Shown here: piece by piece, positions 35,001 to 43,092 of the stretch
Layout: every line of letters starts with the position of its first letter
How positions within the stretch are numbered: position 1 is the first letter of the stretch
DNA from: Mesorhizobium sp.
GTDB taxonomy: Bacteria > Pseudomonadota > Alphaproteobacteria > Rhizobiales > Rhizobiaceae
Length of the DNA stretch: 64,000 nt
Assembly: GCA_004020545.1 (NCBI GenBank)
Contig: SAQE01000004.1
Coordinates: forward strand, 1 to 64,000
Reading direction: 5' to 3'
Program-made: the position numbers and the translations under genes
Notes under the pieces: model-generated
The model's database searches: none
What the model saw: only the letters and a program-made list of their open reading frames with translations
What the model was told of the DNA's origin: nothing

Positions 35001-35846
35001 ATGAACGGCAAAGCTCTGCCCTATCTGCTGCTGATGCCGGCGACTTTGTTCCTGTGCATTTTCTTCCTCTATCCCTTCGTGCTGGTCGCCTTCGAGGCGG
35101 TGACCCGCGACGGCGTCTTCACGCTCGACAATTTCCGCACCATGGCCGCCAGTTGGAAGTTTCCGGCCACCGTCCGCAACACGCTGCTGCTGGCCGCGAT
35201 CGTCGTGCCGATACAACTTGCCATGGCGCTTCTGATGGCGAGCGTCGTGTCGCGGCTGGAGACCGGGCGCAGCGCCGCGCTTTACATCTTCGCCATTCCG
35301 CTTGGCATTTCCGACCTTGCCGCCGGCCTCATCTGGCTTGCGATCTTCGACCAGTCCGGCTTCCTCAACACGCTGCTTTCCGGCCTCGGCATCGTCGACC
35401 GGCCGATCATGTTTCTCGGCTACCAGAGCAAGCTCACGATCTTTATCGCCGTCGTGCTGGCCGAGATCTGGCGCGCTACCGCGATCATGATGGTCATCCT
35501 CGTCGCCGGCATGGGGCTGATCCCCAAAGAATATTACGAGGCGGCGGAGGTTTTCGGCGCCGGTCCGTGGAAGCGTTTCATGCGCATCACATTGCCGCTG
35601 CTTCGCCCCAGCTTGCAGACGGCGATCATCCTGCGCGTCATCCTTGCCTTCGAGGTCTTCGCCGTCGTCGCGGCCCTTGGCGGCACCAATCTGCCGGTGC
35701 TGATGGGCGAAACCTACAACTGGCAATTCACGCTGCAGGACCGCAACGTCGCCGCCGCCTCGGCGCTGCTCATCCTCGCCATGTCGATCGGCTTCACGCT
35801 GTTCTTCCTGAGGGTGCTGCGTGTGCCGAAGGAAGCGCGCATATGA
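35001..35846 (+). CDS. ABC sugar transporter permease (MalF type)
   Basis: 281 residues, six predicted helices, beginning LPYLLLMPATLFLCIFFLYP. The coupling loop EYYEAAEVFGAGPWKRFMRI near residue 180 contacts the ATPase. AAGGA precedes ATG 35001. The stop overlaps the second permease start (ATGA). Confidence 0.9.
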   Translation: MNGKALPYLLLMPATLFLCIFFLYPFVLVAFEAVTRDGVFTLDNFRTMAASWKFPATVRNTLLLAAIVVPIQLAMALLMASVVSRLETGRSAALYIFAIPLGISDLAAGLIWLAIFDQSGFLNTLLSGLGIVDRPIMFLGYQSKLTIFIAVVLAEIWRATAIMMVILVAGMGLIPKEYYEAAEVFGAGPWKRFMRITLPLLRPSLQTAIILRVILAFEVFAVVAALGGTNLPVLMGETYNWQFTLQDRNVAAASALLILAMSIGFTLFFLRVLRVPKEARI

Positions 35847-36688
35847 GCACCGTCGCCGAGACATCGGCTGCCGCAACCACTGATGCGCGCAAGGCCGGCG
35901 ACTGGCTGCTCGTCGCCACCGCCCTCCTGCTTTGCATCTGGGTGCTGCTGCCGATCTATCTCCTGATCATCAACGCGCTGTCGTCGCCGCAGGACGTGAC
36001 CGGCTTTCCCAAGCGCTTCTTCCCGTCCTTCGATCTCGGCAGCCTCGCCTTCTTCATCAACTTCGCCGGTGTCGCCAGGGCGCTGTGGAACTCGGTGCTC
36101 GTCGCCACGCTGACGATGATCCTCTCGATAGGCTTCGGCGCGCCGGCCGGCTACGCGCTCTCGCGCTTCGATTTTCCGGGCAAGGGCGTGTTCCGCTTCC
36201 TCGTGCTGATGACCAGGGCCTTCCCATTGCCGTTGTTGGCGCTGCCGCTGGCGGTGATGTTCATCCGCACCGGGCTCGACGACACCGCGCTCGGTCTGGC
36301 GCTGGTGCACACCACGCTGGCGCTGCCTTTCGCGGTGCTGATCACCTTCTCGCTGTTTTCCGGCATCCCGGTCGAGCTCGAGGAGGCGGCGTGGACGCTT
36401 GGCTGCACCCGATGGCAGGCCTTTCGCAAGGTGATCCTCCCGCTGGCGCTGCCGGGCATCGCAGCTTCGGCGGTGTTTGCTTTCACCATCTCCTGGAACG
36501 AGGTGTTCGCCGCCGCCGTGCTCACCATCGAGAACCGCACGCTGACCGCCTTCCTGCTGCAAAGCCTCGGCGAGTCGCCGCTCTACCTCAAATTCGCAGG
36601 CGGCGCGGCCCTGGTCGTGCCGGCGCTGATCTTCATCTTCGCCGTCCGGAAATATCTGTTCGCCATGTGGGGGATCGCCAACCGATGA
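35843..36688 (+). CDS. ABC sugar transporter permease (MalG type)
   Basis: 281 residues, six helices (first: LLVATALLLCIWVLLPIYLL). The coupling segment VELEEAAWTLGCTRWQAFRK near residue 180 is followed by ILPLALPGIAASAVFAFTIS. Partner of the permease at 35001-35846 with coupled translation. Its downstream ATPase starts 21 bp later. Confidence 0.9.
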   Translation: MSTVAETSAAATTDARKAGDWLLVATALLLCIWVLLPIYLLIINALSSPQDVTGFPKRFFPSFDLGSLAFFINFAGVARALWNSVLVATLTMILSIGFGAPAGYALSRFDFPGKGVFRFLVLMTRAFPLPLLALPLAVMFIRTGLDDTALGLALVHTTLALPFAVLITFSLFSGIPVELEEAAWTLGCTRWQAFRKVILPLALPGIAASAVFAFTISWNEVFAAAVLTIENRTLTAFLLQSLGESPLYLKFAGGAALVVPALIFIFAVRKYLFAMWGIANR

Positions 36689-36709
36689 CGCGCGAGACGG
36701 AGAACGCTC

Positions 36710-37750
36710 ATGGCTGAAATCGCCATCAAGGGAGTGGCCAAGCGCTTCGGCGGCTTCACCGCGTTGCATCAGGTCGACCTCGCCATCGCCGACCAGGAAT
36801 TCATGGTGCTGCTCGGCGCTTCCGGCTGCGGCAAGACCACGCTGCTCAGGATCGTCGCCGGGCTGGAGACGCCCAGCCGGGGCGAAGTCTGGATCGGCGG
36901 CCGCCGCGTCGACCATCTGCCGCCGCGCGACCGCGGCATCGCCATGGTGTTCCAGAACTATGCCGTCTTCCCGCATCTGACGGTGTTCGAGAACATCGCC
37001 TTCGGCCTGCGCATGAAGAAGCTGCCGCAGGCCGACGTCGAGCGCCGCGTCAACCGCACCGCCGAACTGATGCATATCGAGCAGCTTTTGAAGCGCTACT
37101 CGGGCCAGCTTTCCGGCGGCCAGCGCCAGCGCGTCGCCGTCGCCCGCGCGCTTGCCATGGAGCCGGACGTCATCCTGATGGACGAGCCGCTGTCCAACCT
37201 CGACGCGCTGCTCAGGCTGGAGATGCGGGCCGAGCTGAAAGGCGTGCTGGCCGCCTCGAAGACCACGACCATCTATGTCACCCACGACCAGGTCGAGGCG
37301 ATGAGCCTCGCCGATCGTATCGCCGTCATGCATCAGGGCCGCATCGTCCAGGCGGCATCGCCGGTGGAGGTTTACCGCAATCCTGCCGCGCGCTTCGTCG
37401 GGTCCTTCATCGGCAACCCGCCGATGAATTTCCTGCCTGCGTCCAAAGCCGCGAATGGAAGCTGGAGCGTGGCCGGGCTGACGCTGCCCGGTCCGAAGCT
37501 GGACAGGCAGAAAATCGAATTCGCCATCCGGCCCGAGGACGTCGACGCGGGCGACAACGGCTTGCAGGCCACCGTGCGCGTCATCGAGCCGCTCGGGCCG
37601 CATACCCTGATTACCTGCGATGTCGAGGGCGGCCTGTTCCGCGCCGTGCTGGACTCCAGCGCCACCGTTGCCGTTGGCGACCGCCTGCGGCTCGCCCCCA
37701 AGCCCGACCGCATCCGCTGGTTCGACCCTGAAACCACCAATGCCCTTTGA
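36710..37750 (+). CDS. ABC sugar transporter ATP-binding protein (MalK/UgpC type)
   Basis: 346 residues. Walker A GASGCGKTT, signature LSGGQRQRVAVARAL, Walker B VILMDEPLSNLDALL and the H-loop THDQVEAMSLADRIAV are intact. The C-terminal regulatory TOBE region (EFAIRPEDVDAG) marks it as a carbohydrate-uptake-1 ATPase. It completes the only full MalEFGK-type importer in this window and could also serve the ATPase-less system at 4328-7462. GGAG lies 8 nt before ATG 36710. Confidence 0.92.
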   Translation: MAEIAIKGVAKRFGGFTALHQVDLAIADQEFMVLLGASGCGKTTLLRIVAGLETPSRGEVWIGGRRVDHLPPRDRGIAMVFQNYAVFPHLTVFENIAFGLRMKKLPQADVERRVNRTAELMHIEQLLKRYSGQLSGGQRQRVAVARALAMEPDVILMDEPLSNLDALLRLEMRAELKGVLAASKTTTIYVTHDQVEAMSLADRIAVMHQGRIVQAASPVEVYRNPAARFVGSFIGNPPMNFLPASKAANGSWSVAGLTLPGPKLDRQKIEFAIRPEDVDAGDNGLQATVRVIEPLGPHTLITCDVEGGLFRAVLDSSATVAVGDRLRLAPKPDRIRWFDPETTNAL

Positions 37751-37765
37751 GAGATTGTTGCCGCC

Positions 37766-39043
37766 ATGACAGCCTCCGCCGCCCAGGACATCATTGCCCG
37801 CGCCGTCGAGGTGCTGAAGGAAAACGACCACGGCGACTATACCATCCCGACGAAGGGGCTCTACCCGTTCCAGTGGAACTGGGATTCCTGCCTGACGGCG
37901 CTTGGCCTCGCCCACTATGACGAGGCGCGCGCCTGGACCGAGATCGAAACCCTGTTCGCGCATCAATGGCCCGACGGCATGGTTCCGCACATCGTCTTCC
38001 ATGTCTGGAACGACGGCTACTTTCCCGGGCCCGAGGTCTGGCGCACCGGCCGCTCGACCGCGACTTCCGGCATCACCCAGCCGGCCGTCGCCGGCTTCGC
38101 CGTGCGCCGACTGTTCGACCGGGCGCGCGACAAGAAGCTGGCAGCCGAGCGGGCTCGCAGGCTGCTGCCCAGGATCGATGCCTGGCACCGTTGGTTCTAC
38201 GAAAGCCGAGACCCCAAGGGGGAGGGGCTGGTTGCGATCATCCACCCCTGGGAGTCCGGCCGCGACAACTCCATCGATTGGGACGAAGCCTTCGAGCGCG
38301 TACCGACTGAAGGCGTCGAACCATACACGCGCCGCGACATCTTGCACGCCGATCCGGCGCATCGGCCGACTCAGGCGCAGTACGACCGCTATCTCTGGCT
38401 GGTGCAGCATTTCCGCGGGCTGGGCTGGGACAATGCCAGGCTGCACGACGCCTCGCCGTTCCAGGTCGTCGATCCCGGCTTCAACGCCATCCTGATCCGC
38501 GCCGCGGCCGATCTTGCCGATCTCGCCGAGGCACTGGGCGAGGCGGGGATCGCCACTGCCAATCGCGCCCGCGCCGAAAAGGGGCTGGCGGCGATGGAGC
38601 GCCTGTGGAGCGACGCGCATGGCCAATACCTCTGCCTTGACCGCACAACCGGCAAGCTTGTCGACAGCGCCTCGGTCGGTGGCATCCTGCCGGCTTTCGC
38701 CGCCATCCCCAATGCGCGCGCCGCCGCGATCGCGGCAAGCGTCGAGCGCCTCGCCGGCAAGACGCGCCACATCGTGCCGTCGCACGATCCCGGCGACCCG
38801 CGCTTCGATGCCAGGCGCTACTGGCGCGGCCCGGTCTGGCTGGTGGTCAACTACATGATCGCCGACGGCCTTCTCTCCGCCGGCCACGCCGAGGTCGCCC
38901 GGCGCATCACCCGCTCCAGCCTCGACCTGATCACCGAAAGCGGCTTCGCCGAATATTACGACCCGCTCACCGGTGAACCGCTCGGCGGCGGCCGTTTCAC
39001 CTGGACGGCGGCGATGGTCATCGAGTTTTTGCGCGGAATGTAA
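37766..39043 (+). CDS. GH63/mannosylglycerate-hydrolase-like glycosidase
   Basis: 425 residues, (alpha/alpha)6-barrel. GLYPFQWNWDSCLTAL near residue 31, WESGRDNSIDWD with a probable general acid D167, and GFAEYYDPLTGEPLGG with a probable base E396 match the GH63-like group that includes mannosylglycerate and glucosylglycerate hydrolases. No signal peptide, so it works in the cytosol on imported substrate. It follows the ATPase by 15 bp and is the only catabolic enzyme of the operon. The compatible-solute substrate is inferred; another alpha-glucoside or alpha-mannoside is possible. Confidence 0.78.
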   Translation: MTASAAQDIIARAVEVLKENDHGDYTIPTKGLYPFQWNWDSCLTALGLAHYDEARAWTEIETLFAHQWPDGMVPHIVFHVWNDGYFPGPEVWRTGRSTATSGITQPAVAGFAVRRLFDRARDKKLAAERARRLLPRIDAWHRWFYESRDPKGEGLVAIIHPWESGRDNSIDWDEAFERVPTEGVEPYTRRDILHADPAHRPTQAQYDRYLWLVQHFRGLGWDNARLHDASPFQVVDPGFNAILIRAAADLADLAEALGEAGIATANRARAEKGLAAMERLWSDAHGQYLCLDRTTGKLVDSASVGGILPAFAAIPNARAAAIAASVERLAGKTRHIVPSHDPGDPRFDARRYWRGPVWLVVNYMIADGLLSAGHAEVARRITRSSLDLITESGFAEYYDPLTGEPLGGGRFTWTAAMVIEFLRGM

Positions 39044-39153
39044 GGGCGCGTTATCGAGCGCGTAAACTTTGCGGCCGCTGGAGCTACACCGGCGCGCCGC
39101 AAACGGCTATCAATCGTCGCGACATCATGCTTCGGGGGTCATGAGGGGGCGGC

Positions 39154-40548
39154 TTGCAGCTGGATTTGAAAACAATCGAGGCTTTAGCCCCTGACCAGGC
39201 CTCGCTTGGCGCCGCCGCCAAGCTGACCAAGCGCTCGAACTGGCCTCGTCTCGAGACAAATGAACAACTGGGCCTCATCTGGGGCGAATGCCAGGGCTCG
39301 GGGTCGAATCCCTACCGCGTCGCATTCGACACCCGAGATCACGGCTACAAATGCACCTGTCCGTCGCGAAAATTCCCGTGCAAGCACATCCTGGGGCTGA
39401 TGTGGATCGGTGCCACGGCGCCTGCCAGCTTCGCTCGCGTCGATCAGACGCCGGAATGGGTGAACGACTGGCTCGGCCGGCGCCGCAAACCGGGGCAGCA
39501 GCCGACACAAGCGCCAGCGAGTTCGGAAGGCAAAAGCATCGACGAGGCCTCGAGGCCGGATGAGAGCGCCCCGGTTGAAGATGCCGCGGCTGCCGAACGC
39601 CGCGAGGCGGCGCAGCGCAGGCGCGCCGAGGACACGCGCAGCGCGGTGTCGGCGGCGCTCGATGAGCTCGACCAGTGGATCGCCGACCAGCTCCGGCTTG
39701 GCCTTGCCGGATTCGTCGACGCCTGCAGCGAACGCTGCCGTCGCATCGCGGCACGGCTCGTCGACCTCAAGGCGACTGCGCTTGCCGGGCGCATCGATGA
39801 GTTGCCGGCGCGGCTGATGGCGCTGCGCGGCGAAGAGCGGCCGGACGCCGCGATCCGCGAGCTCGGCAAGCTGGTGCTGCTCGCCAAAGCCTGGCGCGCA
39901 GCACCCGACGATGCCGAGCTGAAGCGCCTCGTTTCGACATCGGAAACGCGCGACCAGATCCTCGCCAATCCGGATGCTGTCCACGTCGAAAGCGACTGGG
40001 AGGTGCTCGGCGAGAAGATCGTGACGCGCCGCGACGGCCTGGTCAGTCACGCGACCTGGCTGCTCGATCTGAAAAGCTCGGCTCCGCGATTTGCCGTGCT
40101 GCTGGATTTCTTCCCGGCATCGGCCGGGAAGCGGTCCGGTGCCTTCGCGCCGGGCGACCGCTTCAAGGCGAGGCTGGTGTTCTATCCGTCCCGCAATCCG
40201 CTGCGGGCGTTGGTCGCGGAGCGGCTGGGCGATGCGGCGCCGGGCAATTGGTCCGATTTCGCTCGCGCCGGTGATCCTTTGGCCGCTTACGCCTCCTTCC
40301 AGGATGGCGCGCCCTGGCTGACCGACTGCCCGATCATCCTGCCGGCGGGTGCGATCGCGCTGGACGAGAAGGACGGTGCCTGGTGGCAGGCGGCGAGCGA
40401 TCCGCATGGCATCGCGTTGCCTGTCGCGGGCTCCGTCAGCCAGACCTTGCTCGGCCTGGATCTCGCGGCGACGGCGGCACTCTGGAACGGCGCCAGGCTT
40501 GAGCTTCTGGCGTCGCAGAGCAACATGGGGAGGCTCGACCTGTCATGA
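39154..40548 (+). CDS. SWIM zinc-finger protein, first gene of the MoxR/VWA operon
   Basis: 464 residues. The SWIM motif CxCx(n)CxH is explicit as YKCTCPSRKFPCKHILGL (C67, C69, C76, H78). The segment before it (GLIWGECQGSGSNPYRV) is typical of SWIM proteins encoded next to MoxR/VWA genes. The rest is acidic and helical, without a known enzyme motif. SWIM fingers bind DNA or protein. TTG 39154 has AGGGGGCGG upstream. The stop overlaps the next start (ATGA). Confidence 0.8.
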   Translation: MQLDLKTIEALAPDQASLGAAAKLTKRSNWPRLETNEQLGLIWGECQGSGSNPYRVAFDTRDHGYKCTCPSRKFPCKHILGLMWIGATAPASFARVDQTPEWVNDWLGRRRKPGQQPTQAPASSEGKSIDEASRPDESAPVEDAAAAERREAAQRRRAEDTRSAVSAALDELDQWIADQLRLGLAGFVDACSERCRRIAARLVDLKATALAGRIDELPARLMALRGEERPDAAIRELGKLVLLAKAWRAAPDDAELKRLVSTSETRDQILANPDAVHVESDWEVLGEKIVTRRDGLVSHATWLLDLKSSAPRFAVLLDFFPASAGKRSGAFAPGDRFKARLVFYPSRNPLRALVAERLGDAAPGNWSDFARAGDPLAAYASFQDGAPWLTDCPIILPAGAIALDEKDGAWWQAASDPHGIALPVAGSVSQTLLGLDLAATAALWNGARLELLASQSNMGRLDLS

Positions 40549-41990
40549 ACGAGCTCGAGCAGGCAGGGCTGGCAAGATTGCGTGACGGCTGGACTTCGGG
40601 TGGGGCAATGTTCGAGTTTGCGCCGGTCTCGTGGAAGGAGGCCGCCACGGCCTCGAGCCCTGACGAGCAGGAGCGGCGGCTGTTGGCCATCGCGGCGCAG
40701 GCGCTGGATGTCGCGCTTCGCCCCGCGGCGCCGAAAACCTTGAAACGCCGTCCGCCGCTGCCGGTGCTCGCGCTGCCTATGCTTCCCGATCGGCTGCGGC
40801 CGGCGCTGCGTGCCGCACTGAAATTTGCAGCCGATGCGAGGCTCAAGACCCGCGTGGCCGCGCTCGTCGCCAGCCGCGGCTTCGTGCTGCATCCGATGGA
40901 TTGGACGCCCGCCGCGTCATCCCAGGAAAGTCCGGAGGTCTATGCCCCCTGGGTCGACTGGCAGGCAGGCGCGGATGACGAAAAACAGTCCCGGCGCGAG
41001 CATCTGACGGCGGAAACCTGGGATGATTTCTATCCCGCCGCGCGCCGTTCAGCTTTGGTCGATTTACGGCGCACAATGCCTGCCCTGGCGCGGACTCTTA
41101 TCGAGACCAAGGGGGCAAGCGAGCCTGCGGAGGTCAGGCTGGCGCTCATTGAACTCATGCGCTTCGGCTTGAATGCCGATGACGTTCCGTTTCTGAAGAG
41201 CCTGTCCACCGATCGCTCAGGCAAGGTGCGCGAAATGGCCGGCCGGCTGCTGGCAAGGTTGGGTGAACATGCCAATCCAACGGATGGCGGGTCGGAAGAT
41301 CCGACAGCTGAGCTCGCCGCTTTCATCGAGGAAGGCAAATCCGGCTTCATCCGCCGCCGCACCACCTACGCAGCGACAAAACTCAAGTCACCTGCGCAAC
41401 AAGCACGTCGCGCCGACTTGTTCGCATCCTGTTACTTCCGCGATCTCGCTTCCCACTTCGGAAAGACGGAGTCCGATTTCATCGGCGCATGGCAGTTCGG
41501 CGTTGACGACAACGCCGATCTCTTTCTCGTTCGAATGGTCTCGGTGTCCGGCAGCGATGCGGCGGTGGCCTGCTTGGCGGATATGCTTGTCGCCGCTGGC
41601 GGCAGGCTGGTGCTTCTCACCCTCCAGCTCATGTTGCGTTTGGACAGCGGCAGGAAGCGTGTCCTGGTCAGGCAGATCCTGAATGACGCGCAAAATCTGG
41701 CCGCGCTCAACCTGGTCGACGGCGCGGAAGCAGGCTGGCTGGAATGGGGCGACCTCGCAAACGGCAAGACGCTTTCGGCGCTGCGTTCCGCCGTCTCGGG
41801 TGACAACGACGTCACGAAACGAAGCGCCGAGCAGTATCTCGAAGCCATAGGCTTTCTGGCCAATCCGGTGACGGCCGAAAAATTGATCGGCGAGGTCGTC
41901 GCCGCCGGCCTGCCGCCCGCATCCCCGTCGCTCGGCCTTCTGCGGCTCAACGCGGCGCTGGCCGAAAACCCTTCACAAACCGACAGATGA
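40545..41990 (+). CDS. DUF5691-like protein
   Basis: 481 residues, largely helical, no signal peptide or membrane helix. The region DVPFLKSLSTDRSGKVREMA near residue 210 resembles an armadillo/HEAT-type repeat and is the best-recognised part of the DUF5691 family, whose members sit beside SWIM and MoxR genes. No catalytic motif was seen. It may be a scaffold or adaptor. ATG 40545 is coupled to the SWIM gene; the MoxR gene follows after 19 bp. Confidence 0.7.
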   Translation: MNELEQAGLARLRDGWTSGGAMFEFAPVSWKEAATASSPDEQERRLLAIAAQALDVALRPAAPKTLKRRPPLPVLALPMLPDRLRPALRAALKFAADARLKTRVAALVASRGFVLHPMDWTPAASSQESPEVYAPWVDWQAGADDEKQSRREHLTAETWDDFYPAARRSALVDLRRTMPALARTLIETKGASEPAEVRLALIELMRFGLNADDVPFLKSLSTDRSGKVREMAGRLLARLGEHANPTDGGSEDPTAELAAFIEEGKSGFIRRRTTYAATKLKSPAQQARRADLFASCYFRDLASHFGKTESDFIGAWQFGVDDNADLFLVRMVSVSGSDAAVACLADMLVAAGGRLVLLTLQLMLRLDSGRKRVLVRQILNDAQNLAALNLVDGAEAGWLEWGDLANGKTLSALRSAVSGDNDVTKRSAEQYLEAIGFLANPVTAEKLIGEVVAAGLPPASPSLGLLRLNAALAENPSQTDR

Positions 41991-42009
41991 TCAACCCGGA
42001 GAAGATCGC

Positions 42010-43089
42010 ATGAACGCAGCCATCCGCCTCCCGGCCGAGCAGGTCTATGCCGCCGAACTGCAGGCGCTCGCGCGCGAGGACGACCGCCAGAAGCCTGCCG
42101 GCTGGAGCCTGTCGCCGAAAGCCGTGCTGACCTACCTGATGGGCGGCAAAGCGGGCGACGGCACGATCATCACGCCGAAATATGTCGGCCGCCGCCAACT
42201 GATGGAAACCGCGGTCGCGACGCTGGCGACCGACCGGGCGCTGCTTCTGCTCGGCGTTCCGGGAACGGCGAAATCGTGGGTCTCGGAACATCTCGCCGGC
42301 GCTATCATGGGAAACTCGACGCTGATCGTGCAATGCACGGCAGGCACTGACGAGAACCAGATCCGCTATGGCTGGAACTATGCCCAGTTGCTGGCAAAGG
42401 GTCCGAGCCAGGAGGCGCTGGTGCCGACGCCGCTCTACCGTGCCATGCAGGAAGGCAATCTCTGCCGTCTGGAAGAGCTGACACGCATGGGCTCGGACGT
42501 GCAGGACACGCTGATCACCGTGCTGTCGGAAAAGATGATGCCGGTGCCGGAATTGAACACCTCGATCTACGCGCAGCGCGGCTTCAACATCATCGCCACG
42601 GCCAACAATCGCGATAAGGGCGTCAACGAGCTCTCCTCGGCGCTGAAGCGGCGCTTCAATGTCGTGGTGCTGCCGCTGCCGGAGGACATGGCGGAAGAGG
42701 TTTCCATCGTCTCCCGGCGCGTCGGCGAGATGGCCGGCGGGCTGGATCTGCCGGTGCCAAAAAATGTCGGCGAGGAGATTGCGCGGGTGCTCACCATTTT
42801 CCGCGAGCTGCGCTCCGGCGCGACCGCCGACGGCAAGGTGACGCTGAAGACGCCGTCCGGCTCGCTCTCCACCGCCGAGGCGATCGCCACCATGATCAGC
42901 GGCCTCAGCCAGGCGGCATGGTTCGACGGCGGCAAGCTTCACGCCGAAGGACTGGCGCCAAGTCTTGTCGGCGCGATCGTCAAGGACCCGGTTCAGGACA
43001 AGGTCGTGCTTGAGGAATATCTGGAGACGGTGCTGAAGAAGCGGCCGGACTATGCCGGCTACTACGCGGCGCTCAACGCGGCAATCTGA
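42010..43089 (+). CDS. MoxR-family AAA+ ATPase
   Basis: 359 residues. Walker A is GVPGTAKS (82-89). The Walker B position reads LCRLEEL (151-157), with Glu-Glu rather than Asp-Glu. The sensor-1 region is IIATANNRDKG (194-204) and the arginine-rich LKRRFNVVVLPLP follows. MoxR ATPases work as chaperone-like remodelers together with VWA-domain partners; the partner here is the last gene of the operon (45344-46579). It is separated from the DUF5682-like gene by 3 bp. Confidence 0.88.
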   Translation: MNAAIRLPAEQVYAAELQALAREDDRQKPAGWSLSPKAVLTYLMGGKAGDGTIITPKYVGRRQLMETAVATLATDRALLLLGVPGTAKSWVSEHLAGAIMGNSTLIVQCTAGTDENQIRYGWNYAQLLAKGPSQEALVPTPLYRAMQEGNLCRLEELTRMGSDVQDTLITVLSEKMMPVPELNTSIYAQRGFNIIATANNRDKGVNELSSALKRRFNVVVLPLPEDMAEEVSIVSRRVGEMAGGLDLPVPKNVGEEIARVLTIFRELRSGATADGKVTLKTPSGSLSTAEAIATMISGLSQAAWFDGGKLHAEGLAPSLVGAIVKDPVQDKVVLEEYLETVLKKRPDYAGYYAALNAAI

Positions 43090-43092
43090 TCC

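Noticed and set aside
35714-38887. A 1057-codon open frame on the minus strand
   Set aside because: It lies opposite four well-supported ABC and glycosidase genes, has low-complexity His/Arg/Asp-rich composition, and is explained by high GC content lacking stop codons in the antisense frame.
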